Positions 6,722 through 16,512 of a DNA stretch of 28,448 nt are shown piece by piece; within the stretch, counting starts at the first letter, position 1, and each line of letters begins with the position of its first letter. The notes beneath the pieces are model-generated. The model saw only the letters and a program-made list of their open reading frames with translations, was not told where the DNA came from and searched no databases. The translations under genes were made by a program, and so were the position numbers. The DNA is from Candidatus Levyibacteriota bacterium (lineage in GTDB: Bacteria; Patescibacteriota; Microgenomatia; Levybacterales; GWA1-39-11). The stretch spans positions 1-28,448 of the forward strand of contig JACQKO010000001.1 in the NCBI GenBank assembly GCA_016204525.1, given 5' to 3'.

Positions 6722-8458
6722 TTGTCGGTAACCTTTGTACTTTTTAGCATCCTTTTACTAAAACTTGCATATTCTTTTAAGAATAAAAAATACCTATACC
6801 TTTCCCTCCTTTCGCTTTTTGGGGCAGTATTTAGTAAGGAAACGGCCGGATATCTTTTTCTCCTTTTACCAATACTTGTGTTTATTGAGGAAAGGGTAAG
6901 AAGAAATAGGACCTTCTCTTTGAGGTTTTTAAGTAAGTTATTTGTTTTTTGTTTAATACTTTATGTTGTGATTCGATTTGTGATTCCTGGAATCGGAAAT
7001 CTTTTATCAGGCGCTAACAAAATTCGAGCAAAAGCAGTTGATACGGGTACAATTGTTAGTCGCGATCTATCGATTCATAAAAACTTACCTCTTGAGATTG
7101 TATTCAGAACCATTACATACCCAATAAGAATGACAGGTACTGTATTTGTTCCGCGAGACACAGTAGTTTTTATGGTTGAAGCACTGGCACCGATTGTGCG
7201 TCCTACACCTTCAGGCGGCGACCGGACAGGACAGGTTGAATTTATCTTGGGGTCAGGACCCTATACCGTCATTTATTTATTTAGTATTGGGATGCTTATA
7301 TATATATTTTTAAAAATCAAAGATTCGTTGTTGAGTAAAAAGTACCAAGAATCCGCGGCCTTAGTTTTTGGCATTGGCACTATTTTTCTTGCTTCATTAC
7401 CTTTGGTCGTGATTATCTTTGCTTTTCCAAGATGGGGATATGATAGTTATTTTGATGGAAGGCACTACTACCACCCGACAATTGGTGCAGCAATTATATT
7501 TCCGTTTTTGCTCGAAGACACTTCGAGATTTATCTCGAAAATATTTAAGAGCCGCGTAAAAGCATCAGCAACTTTTGTAGGACTTTTTTTATTATGGCTA
7601 ATTAATAACATGTTCATTTTTAACTATAACTTTGGCCAGATTGTTAATAAATATAATGGAGACAGAAGAGAAGTTTTGGTACAACTTAAAAAACATCTCC
7701 CTGTCCTACCCAAAAAAGTAGCATTTTACTTTGAAACGGATGGTAATTCCATTTATGGACCGATACTTCCTTTTCAAACAAGTGTTCCACAAGCAATAAG
7801 TGTTTACTATTATAAAACAAGCCCATTACCTAACAGTTTTTTCGAAAATACAATACTTAATGGAAAAGCTGAAGGATATCAAGTTGCCCAAGGACAAGGA
7901 TTCGGGTACTACATGAATAAAGATAAGCTGGCAGAAGATTTATCTCGGGGCGAATTTCAGGTTTCGAATATCTACGCTTATCATTATAAAGCGGGCGAGG
8001 TTAGACTTTTGGATATTTCTCAAAAAATTCGTTCCGAAATGGCTGATTATCTTGTGGAGGCAGAAAAAACCAAAGACTGGAAGTTATTCAAGGATAAAAT
8101 TCAAGTATTTTCGTTTTTGTATCCACCTGAGGCAATTATTAATCAAGAAGACAATACAATGACAATCAATATTACTCATCCATCATTTTCTCTTAATCTT
8201 TTCGTAACTATTGTTTCACCAGGATTTAATGCAAATGAATATTTACAAATAACAAGTAAAGGCAATTTGGGGATTGTTAATTCCAAAAAAGTTTCATATG
8301 ATAAGTTCCATTCAAAAGACGCTGTGGCTATTAGTGAAAATGGTCAAATCGAATACTTAATTCAGTTAACAGATAAATTGATCGTCGGGGAGACAGATCA
8401 AAAAGATAACACGTTTGTTGAGAAAATTTTAGGATCCATCGTGATACTTACAAAGTAA
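6722..8458 (+). CDS. C-terminal fragment of the split GT-C glycosyltransferase
   Basis: A restart at TTG 6722 would give 578 residues: about eight to nine helices in the first 310, then a roughly 270-residue extracytoplasmic domain. No ribosome site precedes 6722, and coding sequence clearly continues upstream to the TAG at 6617. This start is therefore only the first available codon, not a convincing gene start. The last base of its TAA is the first base of the next gene's ATG. Confidence 0.55.
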   Translation: MSVTFVLFSILLLKLAYSFKNKKYLYLSLLSLFGAVFSKETAGYLFLLLPILVFIEERVRRNRTFSLRFLSKLFVFCLILYVVIRFVIPGIGNLLSGANKIRAKAVDTGTIVSRDLSIHKNLPLEIVFRTITYPIRMTGTVFVPRDTVVFMVEALAPIVRPTPSGGDRTGQVEFILGSGPYTVIYLFSIGMLIYIFLKIKDSLLSKKYQESAALVFGIGTIFLASLPLVVIIFAFPRWGYDSYFDGRHYYHPTIGAAIIFPFLLEDTSRFISKIFKSRVKASATFVGLFLLWLINNMFIFNYNFGQIVNKYNGDRREVLVQLKKHLPVLPKKVAFYFETDGNSIYGPILPFQTSVPQAISVYYYKTSPLPNSFFENTILNGKAEGYQVAQGQGFGYYMNKDKLAEDLSRGEFQVSNIYAYHYKAGEVRLLDISQKIRSEMADYLVEAEKTKDWKLFKDKIQVFSFLYPPEAIINQEDNTMTINITHPSFSLNLFVTIVSPGFNANEYLQITSKGNLGIVNSKKVSYDKFHSKDAVAISENGQIEYLIQLTDKLIVGETDQKDNTFVEKILGSIVILTK

Positions 8459-9138
8459 TGGTTTTAAAAAAAAATAAATTCGAAGAGTTTTATTTCAAAG
8501 GATATTATCAGGGGATTGGAGATTTTAGTTTGGAGCGCGATCGGGAACTTACAAATTGGTTTAAGGGAATGTGTGAATATATCAATCGGTATTATCCAAT
8601 AAAGCGAGCACGCGGAAAAAAATTAATAGAATTTGGATGTGCAACTGGAGCCGCAGCTAATCTTTTCGCTGATTATGGTTTTAATGTATACGCAACCGAT
8701 GTATCAAAATATGCGGTTCGAGAAGCCCAAAAAAACTATCCCGACATAAAATTTAGCGTTGCTGACATGCAAAAACTCTTTACAAGGACGGGAGATTTTG
8801 ATATTGTGGTGGCGTTTGATGTAATAGAGCATTTAGATAAACCAGAAGAAGCGCTTAAGAATTCATACGAGATTTTAAAAAAAGGCGGAGTGTTAATTTT
8901 AACTACTCCAAATGACTATAAACACATGTCCAATGATCCGACTCACATTAATGTAAAAAAACCGCAAGATTGGCGAAATATCATCAGGAAAATTGGCTTC
9001 AAGAATATTATTGTTCGTCAAATAACATTCGTTCCATATTTGTATAGATTCAACTGGCGGCTGAATTTTGCGATACCAATCACAACTGCCTCGCCATATT
9101 TTATCTCGCCGGTATTTATAATAGCCCAAAAAGTTTAA
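8458..9138 (+). CDS. Class I SAM-dependent methyltransferase
   Basis: This 226-residue protein has motif I EFGCATG (58-64), the acidic residue after strand 2 in ATDVSK (79-84), VADMQ (101-105), FDVIEHLDKPEEAL (120-133) and LKKGGVLILTTPND (140-153), all in normal order for a Methyltransf_11/UbiG-like fold. In this context it most likely O- or N-methylates a sugar or glycan end. Its AT-rich composition matches the host genes, unlike the other methyltransferase at 5427-6152. It shares one base with the stop of the GT-C gene (taATG) and is three bases before the next gene, so it is part of the same transcript. Confidence 0.88.
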   Translation: MVLKKNKFEEFYFKGYYQGIGDFSLERDRELTNWFKGMCEYINRYYPIKRARGKKLIEFGCATGAAANLFADYGFNVYATDVSKYAVREAQKNYPDIKFSVADMQKLFTRTGDFDIVVAFDVIEHLDKPEEALKNSYEILKKGGVLILTTPNDYKHMSNDPTHINVKKPQDWRNIIRKIGFKNIIVRQITFVPYLYRFNWRLNFAIPITTASPYFISPVFIIAQKV

Positions 9139-9141
9139 GTA

Positions 9142-12100
9142 ATGAAAAAGAGAATCATTATTGACCTTGCCATAATTTTTATCATTGGCTTATTGCCAAT
9201 ACTGTGGCTTCCCGGAGATTCGGTTCTTCTTGGTCATGATGCAGGACTCGCAATTGACCCATTAATGCACTTTCTTGACCGTATTCACGTATGGTCCCAG
9301 AGATTTAGTTTAGGTACCGACCAAAATGGGGCATTGTTGGGAGCGTTCTTAATACACGGTTTTGAAGCGCTTCTTGCATATCTTGGTTTGAATTTACATT
9401 TTGGGCAAATAGTCCAGTTTATTTTTTGGTTTACACTCCCAGGACTTGCAATGTACTTCTTTGCAGCAAGTTCTTTCAGAGACAAAAAATATTTACCCCT
9501 TATTGCATCTATTATTTACATGCTTAATTTTTATCTTCTTCAGGGGTGGTTTATAGCAGAGAGAACCAAATTCTCAATTTATATAGCTTTCCCTTTTGTC
9601 CTATATTTTCTGATCCGCTATTTGACAGGCAAGATGAAGTTTCTACCCTCTATATTGTTTTCCGGGATTATTCTTGGGATATTTAATGGGGGAGGATCAG
9701 TACCTCTTTATGGGGGTCTTCTATTCTCTGTGACTATTACGTTTATATACATAAACATTATTAATCTCAATCTAGCAACGCTCAAAAGAACAGTTCTCTA
9801 TACTCTTGGGGTCGCCGCCGTCTACTTTATTCTTAATGCGTACTGGATTATACCTTACGGCTTTTATGTTGTGGGGTTTTACGGCAGGGACCTTGCAAAT
9901 GTTGGAGGGTCAGAAGGGATCCTTGAGTGGGCTAAATACTTATCAGCAAAATCTACATTTATTAACCTATTTCGCGGACAAGGGATACCAGATTGGTACC
10001 TTAATCCATTTCATGCATACTCACAAAAATTCTTAACTAACCCGATTCTGATTTTAGGGTCATTCCTCTTGCCAATACTTGCATATGCAGCGTTTATTTT
10101 TATAAAGAATAAGCGTGACGCTTTCTTTATTTACCTTCTGATACTCATAAGCCTTGTTGGGATACTATTTTCATCAGGCCCTGAATCACAATTTGGCTTT
10201 ATATACGAGGCAATGGTAAGGTTCGTTCCAGGATTCGGTCTATTCCGCTCCGCTTTTTATAAATTTAATTATATGGTTTGGTTTTCTTACGGAATATTAA
10301 TTGGGTTTACGCTTGACGTCGTTCTCTCAAAAATAGAGGCCAAATATTTTAAAAAACACGCACTTGCCTTTTCAAAAATAGCTCTTATTTTGATTGTAGC
10401 CTTATACGTGTTATATCACTACCCAGCACTAGACGGGTCATTTCTCGATTATTCACATGAACCCGGCAAAGAACTTACAACAAGAGTTAATGTCCCAAAA
10501 TATGTTTTAGATTTTGGCCGTTGGGTTAATGCTAAAGACCCAAATGCAAGATACTTAGTTATGCCCCAACTTGGAAATACAAATGTTGTCTCCTATGACT
10601 GGCACTATTGGAGTATCGCTCCATTAACCAGTCTTCTTTCAAGGAATTCATTTGTTCATAATACAGCTCTTGTGCCTGAAAGTGAAAGGGTACTTATGAA
10701 TGAAATGTATGCCGCATTTTTGCGAGGAGATATGGAGAGCTTTAGAGATTTTGCTGATGTGTTTGCAATCGATGGGGTACTTCTTGAGAAAGATTACGAT
10801 TGGAAAAATGTAGCGTGGGGGACAATTGACCCCCGGGAACATGAGGAAACATTAAAAGCAAATCCTGATCTTTTTACGCTTGAAAAATCTTTTGGAAAAT
10901 GGGATGTATATAAATTCTCATTTAGGAATGAGTCACTGCGAATCAATTCAAGTACTAAATTAACATACCTTCAGGGAAAACTTGGCAAAGTTGTATCGTT
11001 CCCATATTTCTCCCCTAAGTCGCCTCTTTTTATAAGTGATATTGAAGGTAAAAATACGGAGTATTACGCAAAGAATGCATCAGATATATATCTTGCCCCA
11101 GAATGTGTCCAGTGCGACCTTGAGTATATTGGAACACCATTCTCATTTTATAACCCTAAGCTTTTGCCTGGGTCCGCGCTCTATCCTTTTATTACTTTTA
11201 GGGAGGAGCAAGTAAAGGCTTCATCAAAGGACTTTATGTCCCTGCTTAATTTTTACATAACCACTGCCAATAGGAGATTGATTGAAGTCAAGTGGATGGT
11301 TGAAACAAGAAATAAAATTGGAGAGATAATCCCAACAGTCGAGCGGTATAGAGGGATACTTGAAGAAATAGCCTTGCATCTTAACAAAGACGAGGCGGCG
11401 ACTATTGAAAATAGAGCGGCTATTCTTGTGACGTATCATATAGGTCAGCAAATTGGTCTTCTTGATTCAATATATAGGGAACAAATACTAAGCGTTTTCG
11501 AGCGTCAAGCTTTAGCCCGAGCATATAATGAAATTCTAAATATAGACAGGCTTGCACGCGAAAAACTGTGGGCAACAACTGATATGACTAATAAAAAATA
11601 TATATATGATTTGCCCCTGACCGGTGAATATGAGATGTTTGTCAAGCGCGGCAGCTTAACATACCCGGACACTGATGCTAGTGATACAGTTATAACATTT
11701 CGCGGCTCACAAAAAGAATTAAGACCAGTTGAGACAATAGGCGATTGGTTGTCTTTTGGAAAAGTTAATTTACTAAATAAGAAGACATTTATAGCAATAA
11801 AAGATGGTACTCTCTCAAATTTGGTTGAGCAAGTTGTGCCTTCTTTTACAGAAGGCGAGGAGGGAATAATTGTTAACAATATTAATGCCACGTTTACCAT
11901 TGACAGTTTGAACAAATGTTTCTATTACCAATTCCATGACTTAGAATTCTTAAATACCCAATACGCTGTCTCATTCACCTATAGAAACTTTTCCGACAAT
12001 AACAGTTTAAGTTTCTTCCATCAATTTGAAGGGGATGAGATGCCTCGCTATGGGACAAAGGACTTTACATTGACCAATTTCAGGTATGCAAATAAGTTTA

Positions 12101-12645
12101 CAAAACTTATCACGCCCAAAAATGGAAACATTAGATTAGTATTTTGTAACGCATATTTGTCACTTCAAGAGATTGGCACTTTTGAAAAACAATTGAATTT
12201 AGAGTTGTTACCTGAGAGACAAAACTTAATTGAAATTACCGGTATAACGTTTCACAAAGTATCTTATCCCAATGTCGTCCTATATAAGAGGCAGAAGGAC
12301 ATAGAGGATATAAATACAGTCACTAATTTTTCAAAGATTGACCCGGTAACTTATGAAGTGAACTTAACAAGTTCTAATATGCCGATTTCCTTAATGATGA
12401 GAGAAAGCTACGGTAAATACTGGAGAGTGTGTGATGAAAAAAACAAATGCCTTTCATATGATGATCCCTCGCACTTTCAAAATGCAGGTTTTGCAAATGC
12501 CTGGTTCATGAAAGATAGTTCTATGGGTAACAAATTAAATCTTTATTACTATCCTCAGAGATGGTACGAGATAGGAACAATTATTACGTTTGCATCTATA
12601 ACGTTAGTTTTAGGAATATGTTTACGTCTATTTATAAAAAGATAA
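9142..12645 (+). CDS. Large GT-C-like polytopic membrane glycosyltransferase (AftD/YfhO-like), copy 1
   Basis: This 1167-residue protein has a first helix at 5-24, then GHDAGLAIDP (31-40), where D33 is the likely GT-C catalytic acid in the first outer loop. About eleven to twelve helices run to about residue 430. A large extracytoplasmic domain (about 430-1140) and a final helix (about 1142-1163) with a KR tail complete it. The design resembles arabinofuranosyltransferase AftD/DUF3367 and YfhO-like proteins, which use polyprenyl-phosphate sugars. The soluble domain has ECVQC and VCDEKNKC cysteine pairs, both conserved in the neighbouring copy. The gene at 13009 encodes a homologue of the same length. 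Function beyond a GT-C-type transferase is inference. Confidence 0.75.
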   Translation: MKKRIIIDLAIIFIIGLLPILWLPGDSVLLGHDAGLAIDPLMHFLDRIHVWSQRFSLGTDQNGALLGAFLIHGFEALLAYLGLNLHFGQIVQFIFWFTLPGLAMYFFAASSFRDKKYLPLIASIIYMLNFYLLQGWFIAERTKFSIYIAFPFVLYFLIRYLTGKMKFLPSILFSGIILGIFNGGGSVPLYGGLLFSVTITFIYINIINLNLATLKRTVLYTLGVAAVYFILNAYWIIPYGFYVVGFYGRDLANVGGSEGILEWAKYLSAKSTFINLFRGQGIPDWYLNPFHAYSQKFLTNPILILGSFLLPILAYAAFIFIKNKRDAFFIYLLILISLVGILFSSGPESQFGFIYEAMVRFVPGFGLFRSAFYKFNYMVWFSYGILIGFTLDVVLSKIEAKYFKKHALAFSKIALILIVALYVLYHYPALDGSFLDYSHEPGKELTTRVNVPKYVLDFGRWVNAKDPNARYLVMPQLGNTNVVSYDWHYWSIAPLTSLLSRNSFVHNTALVPESERVLMNEMYAAFLRGDMESFRDFADVFAIDGVLLEKDYDWKNVAWGTIDPREHEETLKANPDLFTLEKSFGKWDVYKFSFRNESLRINSSTKLTYLQGKLGKVVSFPYFSPKSPLFISDIEGKNTEYYAKNASDIYLAPECVQCDLEYIGTPFSFYNPKLLPGSALYPFITFREEQVKASSKDFMSLLNFYITTANRRLIEVKWMVETRNKIGEIIPTVERYRGILEEIALHLNKDEAATIENRAAILVTYHIGQQIGLLDSIYREQILSVFERQALARAYNEILNIDRLAREKLWATTDMTNKKYIYDLPLTGEYEMFVKRGSLTYPDTDASDTVITFRGSQKELRPVETIGDWLSFGKVNLLNKKTFIAIKDGTLSNLVEQVVPSFTEGEEGIIVNNINATFTIDSLNKCFYYQFHDLEFLNTQYAVSFTYRNFSDNNSLSFFHQFEGDEMPRYGTKDFTLTNFRYANKFTKLITPKNGNIRLVFCNAYLSLQEIGTFEKQLNLELLPERQNLIEITGITFHKVSYPNVVLYKRQKDIEDINTVTNFSKIDPVTYEVNLTSSNMPISLMMRESYGKYWRVCDEKNKCLSYDDPSHFQNAGFANAWFMKDSSMGNKLNLYYYPQRWYEIGTIITFASITLVLGICLRLFIKR

Positions 12646-13031
12646 CAAACATTTTTGATCGCGCAACAGATTTTGTTCGAAAGAATACTGTTCAAGTCGT
12701 GATTATTGTGAGTTGCTTTGCTGTTCTTGAATTAATCCAATCCTTTCCTTATGTAAACATAATTCCAAGATATCAGTTTTTAGTAATAAGCTTTGTGCTT
12801 TTGTTAAGCGTTGTTCTCCTAAGAGTTTTTATCTCAAGTAAATTAATTAATTATGTTGTCCTAGCTCTTTTTGTAATAAGCATATTTACTGCAATTCTAG
12901 ATATTGAACAAATTTCTAACTTGATTGGATTTGTCGCTTTTGTATTACTGTCTATAATGGTTATTAGACAAATCTTCCAAGATAGGGAAAAGTTAAAGGA
13001 GGTAGGCCTTGAAAAAGAGAGTCATATTTGA
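12618..13031 (+). CDS. Small four-helix membrane protein, partner of GT-C copy 1
   Basis: This 137-residue protein has four predicted helices (about 25-45, 51-70, 76-94, 98-117) and charged ends. I do not recognise a named family. The start is set at ATG 12618, which has aggaa just upstream. An earlier ATG at 12561 would force an 85-bp overlap and adds a non-matching leader. With 12618 the overlap with the upstream GT-C gene is 28 bp, identical to the overlap at the next module. It is homologous to the protein at 16485 (FPYVNIIPRY against LPYFNLISQY, and a similar last helix). It may be a dedicated subunit or carrier-lipid-related partner of the GT-C protein; inferred from synteny only. Confidence 0.75.
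   Translation: MFTSIYKKITNIFDRATDFVRKNTVQVVIIVSCFAVLELIQSFPYVNIIPRYQFLVISFVLLLSVVLLRVFISSKLINYVVLALFVISIFTAILDIEQISNLIGFVAFVLLSIMVIRQIFQDREKLKEVGLEKESHI
12995..13003 (+). promoter_or_regulatory. Strong ribosome binding site deciding a TTG start
   Basis: aaaggaggt is five bases before TTG 13009. It is the best Shine-Dalgarno in this part of the window. It fixes the start of the second large GT-C protein at an unusual TTG, and the resulting N-terminus (MKKRVIFDL) matches that of copy 1 (MKKRIIIDL). Confidence 0.85.
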
Positions 13032-16000
13032 TCTTATTATTATTTTGGTCTTAGGTTTGATTCCTCTGTTGTGGTTGCCTTCGCAAAGCATTATTTTAGG
13101 GCATGATGCGGGATTAACCTTGGATCCTGTTGCGAATTTCTTAGACAGACTTTATGTTTGGACGCAAAGATTTGGTATAGGAACCGATCAAAGTTTTGCT
13201 CTTCTTGGCGCTTTTTTCATACACGGACTTGAGGCACTGCTTGCGTGGCTTGGGTTTGTGCCCGATGCCCAGCAGAAAATTCAATTTGTCTTTTGGTTTG
13301 TTTTGCCAGGTCTAACCATGTATTTCTTGGTCTACAAACTTTGGCCTGAGAAGCGATACATGCCCCTGATTGCTTCAACTATATACATGATCAACTACTA
13401 TATTATTCAGGCTTGGTTTGTCGCAGAACGGACTAAATTCTCGATATACGCGGGATTGCCGCTTTTCGTTTACTTTCTTCTCGCCTATTTTCTTAAGCGA
13501 ATGAGCCTTGTCAAAAGCGTCTTACTTGCGGGGTTAACTATAAGTATTTTCAACGGAGGAGGCAGCCTTCCCTTATATGGTGGTCTATTAATAATAATTT
13601 TTACTGTTTATGTTTATTTTGCTTTCTTAGATTTTAGAAAAAGAACCTTTGTCAACATTCTTTATTTCACGGCCGGACTGCTTTTGGTCTATCTTTTACT
13701 AAACGCTTATTGGCTTATTCCTTATCTATTCTACATTTTTAGTTTTTATGGTCGGGATCTGGCTCTTGCGGGCGGATCGGAAGGAGCGCTTGGATGGGCA
13801 GAGTATCTTTCAGAAGGCGCAACTTTTTTCAACATACTTCGTGGGCAAGGAATCCCTGATTGGTATCTAAATCATTACCACGCTTTCTCTAATAATTTCT
13901 TTACAAATCCAATTTTTATTAGCTTAAGTTTTGTTTTTCCTGTCGCGGCTTATCTTTCACTTTTTTTCGCCAAAGATAAAAAAAGTAAACTACTTATTTA
14001 TCTCTTGGTTATCCTAAGTCTCGTTGCTCTTGTTTTTACATCCGGGCCAAGGTCTCAACTAGGAGTAGCTTATAGATTCTTAGCTCTTTACGTACCGGGC
14101 TTTGCAATTTTTAGAAGCGTCTATTACAAATTCGGTTACGCATTTTGGTTTGCCTATGCAATATTAATAGCATTTACGATAGACTATATCCTCGCAAAAA
14201 TTCAGTTCAGGCTCCCAAAAATTGTGAAAAGCACCTTTGAGGTTGGGGCGCTTCTTACGTTTCTTGCTTTTATACTCTTTTATCACTATCCAATACTCGA
14301 CGGGTCGTTCCTTGACTATTCGCGTGAGCCTGGACGCGAGCGAACAACCCGCGTGAAGGTTCCAGAATATGTCTTCGAGTTTGGGAAGTGGATGAGCACA
14401 AAAGATCCGGATTTAAGATACTTAATCGTTCCGGAATTATCAGAAACAGGGTACGTTGCTTATGATTGGAAGTACTGGAGTATTGCTCCCCTAAATAGTT
14501 TATTTTCAAGACAGTCTTTTGTTCAAAATACCCTTCTTCTTCCACAGTCAGAGCGATTAATTTTACTTAAGATGTACTATGATCTTTTAAGACAAGATTT
14601 TAAGAGCTTCTTTGATTTTGCAGAGGTCTTTGCCATAAACGGAATAGTTTTACAAAAGGATGTAGATTGGAAGAATAGCCTATGGGGAAGTACTAATCCT
14701 AAAATTTATGAAGAGATAATAGAGAGAAGTCCGAATTTTAAATTAGTTAAAACCTTCGGCATGTGGAAGGTATACGATATTATTGGAAGACCATCCCCTC
14801 CACGCATTGTTGCAACTACTAGGCTCTCTTTTCTTGAGGGGGAGCTGAAGAATGTAATGTCGTTCCCACAATTTGATGCACGTGCCCCAATCTTTATGGG
14901 AGCTTCGGATAAGAAGAGTAGTCCATATTTTGTTAAAGAGGTATCAGAAGTATTTCTTGTTCCTGAATGCTTTAACTGCAGCCTTGAGGAAGGGGGGCGG
15001 GGAGTAAGTTTTTATGATCCAAAAATTTTGCCAGGCTCAATTCTCTATCCATTAATTGGAGTACAAGAGGATAATATCAGACGACAATCTAAGGATCTCA
15101 AGTCTATCTTAAATTATTATGTAACGATTTCTGACAGAAGAATCATTGAATCAAAATCAATGGTTGAACGAGAATTATTCTTGCACAAACTAGAAGAGAC
15201 TTTTGACCGTTACAGAGATATATTGTTAAAGCTAAGATCGTTAGTACGAAAAAAGGATTGGAAGATGACCGGACGAGAAGAGAGTACTGTTGCGGAAGAA
15301 ACGTCTAAACATCTTCTGGCTCAGGCATCCTGGATTGAACAACTAGATGATAGTAAGCACGTTTCAGAAGAAAGCAGAAAAATCCTTGCAGAATCATACG
15401 AGTTTTTACTTGATATAGATGCAAAGGTTCGTGAGAGGATTTGGATCACAAGAAATACTGAAGACAAACGTTACATTTTTGAACTACCTAAAGTAGATGA
15501 ATATGAAGTCTATGTAAAGAAGAGCACGTTCGCACATGAAGACAATTTTGAAGGATCAATACTAACGTTAGCTGAAAGGCCGGAGTTAAGATTAACCCCA
15601 ATAAGTGATGTAGGGGGGTGGCTATATTACGGCCCTTTAAGATTTGAAAGCGATAGGCTTAGGCTTGGACTTGTCGATTCCACAGTGAAAAACTTACTTA
15701 GTGGTGTTATACCAAATGTTCCAAAAGAGCAAAAAGGAATTGAAGCAGGACAGGAAACTCTATCATTTACAACAGATAGTATTGATAAATGTATTTCCTA
15801 TAAAATCTTAGGTCTTGAGACAATTGATACAAAGTATAGATTGACATTTGAATACAGGAATTTTACAGACAAACGTGACCTCTCTTTCTATTTGACATTT
15901 TCGGGGGAGAGAACACGCAAATTAGACATCCTTTCAACTTTCCTTTCAAACAGCAGAGGATTTAGAATGGAGGAGAGATTTATTACAACAAAAGACGGTA

Positions 16001-16512
16001 GAGTGACCATCTTTTTCTGTAATGGGTTTGCAACTCTTGAAGAAAAAGTAAAAGGAGAAGAGATTGGTCCATCTCTTATTCCCGGGCAAACAATGATTGA
16101 GATTAAAAACATAAAGCTTGTTAAGGTATCCCTTCCTGCTGTAGTTCTATATAAGAAGCAGAGAGATATAGCTACCCAAGATTATGTTAAATCTTTTGAT
16201 AGAACAAGCCCTGTGTCGTATACGATGGATATAGGAAAAAATACAGGTCCATTATCACTTACAATCCGTGAAAGCTATGGTAAGTATTGGCAAGTATGTG
16301 AAGAATCGAGGAAGTGCTACCCATTTGATGCAAAAGTACACTTTGCATCTGCAGGATACGGAAACGCTTGGTATTTTCCAGAAGGGATACAGGGGAAAGT
16401 TAAGATTTACTACCTTCCCCAACTAATGTTTACTATTGGTTCATATATTTCTGTTACAAGTTTCGTTATAATACTTTTTGCCCTATGTTACGATATTTTA
16501 AAGAAAAAATAG
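13009..16512 (+). CDS. Large GT-C-like polytopic membrane glycosyltransferase, copy 2
   Basis: The 1167-residue product has exactly the same length as copy 1 and aligns along its whole length, with first helix 5-24, GHDAGLTLDP (D33), about eleven to twelve helices, an outer domain and a final helix. ECFNC and VCEESRKC repeat the cysteine pairs of copy 1. ESYGKYW followed by a GNAW segment near the C-terminus is also shared (GFANAW in copy 1). The divergence is substantial, so the duplication is old and both copies have been kept, which suggests different donor or acceptor sugars. It starts at TTG with a strong ribosome site and overlaps the small membrane protein before it by 23 bp. It ends in TAG. 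Confidence 0.75.
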   Translation: MKKRVIFDLIIILVLGLIPLLWLPSQSIILGHDAGLTLDPVANFLDRLYVWTQRFGIGTDQSFALLGAFFIHGLEALLAWLGFVPDAQQKIQFVFWFVLPGLTMYFLVYKLWPEKRYMPLIASTIYMINYYIIQAWFVAERTKFSIYAGLPLFVYFLLAYFLKRMSLVKSVLLAGLTISIFNGGGSLPLYGGLLIIIFTVYVYFAFLDFRKRTFVNILYFTAGLLLVYLLLNAYWLIPYLFYIFSFYGRDLALAGGSEGALGWAEYLSEGATFFNILRGQGIPDWYLNHYHAFSNNFFTNPIFISLSFVFPVAAYLSLFFAKDKKSKLLIYLLVILSLVALVFTSGPRSQLGVAYRFLALYVPGFAIFRSVYYKFGYAFWFAYAILIAFTIDYILAKIQFRLPKIVKSTFEVGALLTFLAFILFYHYPILDGSFLDYSREPGRERTTRVKVPEYVFEFGKWMSTKDPDLRYLIVPELSETGYVAYDWKYWSIAPLNSLFSRQSFVQNTLLLPQSERLILLKMYYDLLRQDFKSFFDFAEVFAINGIVLQKDVDWKNSLWGSTNPKIYEEIIERSPNFKLVKTFGMWKVYDIIGRPSPPRIVATTRLSFLEGELKNVMSFPQFDARAPIFMGASDKKSSPYFVKEVSEVFLVPECFNCSLEEGGRGVSFYDPKILPGSILYPLIGVQEDNIRRQSKDLKSILNYYVTISDRRIIESKSMVERELFLHKLEETFDRYRDILLKLRSLVRKKDWKMTGREESTVAEETSKHLLAQASWIEQLDDSKHVSEESRKILAESYEFLLDIDAKVRERIWITRNTEDKRYIFELPKVDEYEVYVKKSTFAHEDNFEGSILTLAERPELRLTPISDVGGWLYYGPLRFESDRLRLGLVDSTVKNLLSGVIPNVPKEQKGIEAGQETLSFTTDSIDKCISYKILGLETIDTKYRLTFEYRNFTDKRDLSFYLTFSGERTRKLDILSTFLSNSRGFRMEERFITTKDGRVTIFFCNGFATLEEKVKGEEIGPSLIPGQTMIEIKNIKLVKVSLPAVVLYKKQRDIATQDYVKSFDRTSPVSYTMDIGKNTGPLSLTIRESYGKYWQVCEESRKCYPFDAKVHFASAGYGNAWYFPEGIQGKVKIYYLPQLMFTIGSYISVTSFVIILFALCYDILKKK

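Larger units (their letters stand above)
6239..8458 (+). pseudogene. GT-C/GT39-like membrane glycosyltransferase split by an in-frame TAG
   Basis: One continuous 740-codon frame is interrupted only by TAG at 6617-6619 (codon 127). The 34 codons after the TAG are open and encode a hydrophobic helix and a loop that join the two parts seamlessly. The N-terminus has a helix (15-35) then VADEW (D40, E41), the first-loop acidic motif of GT-C enzymes. About ten further helices follow to about residue 400, then a soluble C-terminal domain that should face outside. Such proteins use polyprenyl-phosphate sugars. TAG ends other genes here, so read-through by recoding is unlikely. The start is weak: GTG at 6239 has no close ribosome site, while a strong one (ggggagg) serves an ATG at 6220 in another frame, which may reflect a second, +1-type lesion. 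Nonsense mutation, assembly error and natural splitting all remain possible. Confidence 0.7.

Noticed and set aside
11505..11915. 136-residue minus-strand frame within GT-C copy 1
   Set aside because: It is a shadow of the coding strand, without ribosome site, motif or counterpart in copy 2.
12561..12617. Earlier ATG for the first small membrane protein
   Set aside because: It would overlap the GT-C gene by 85 bp and breaks the 28-bp overlap seen at the second module. ATG 12618 has an adjacent aggaa.
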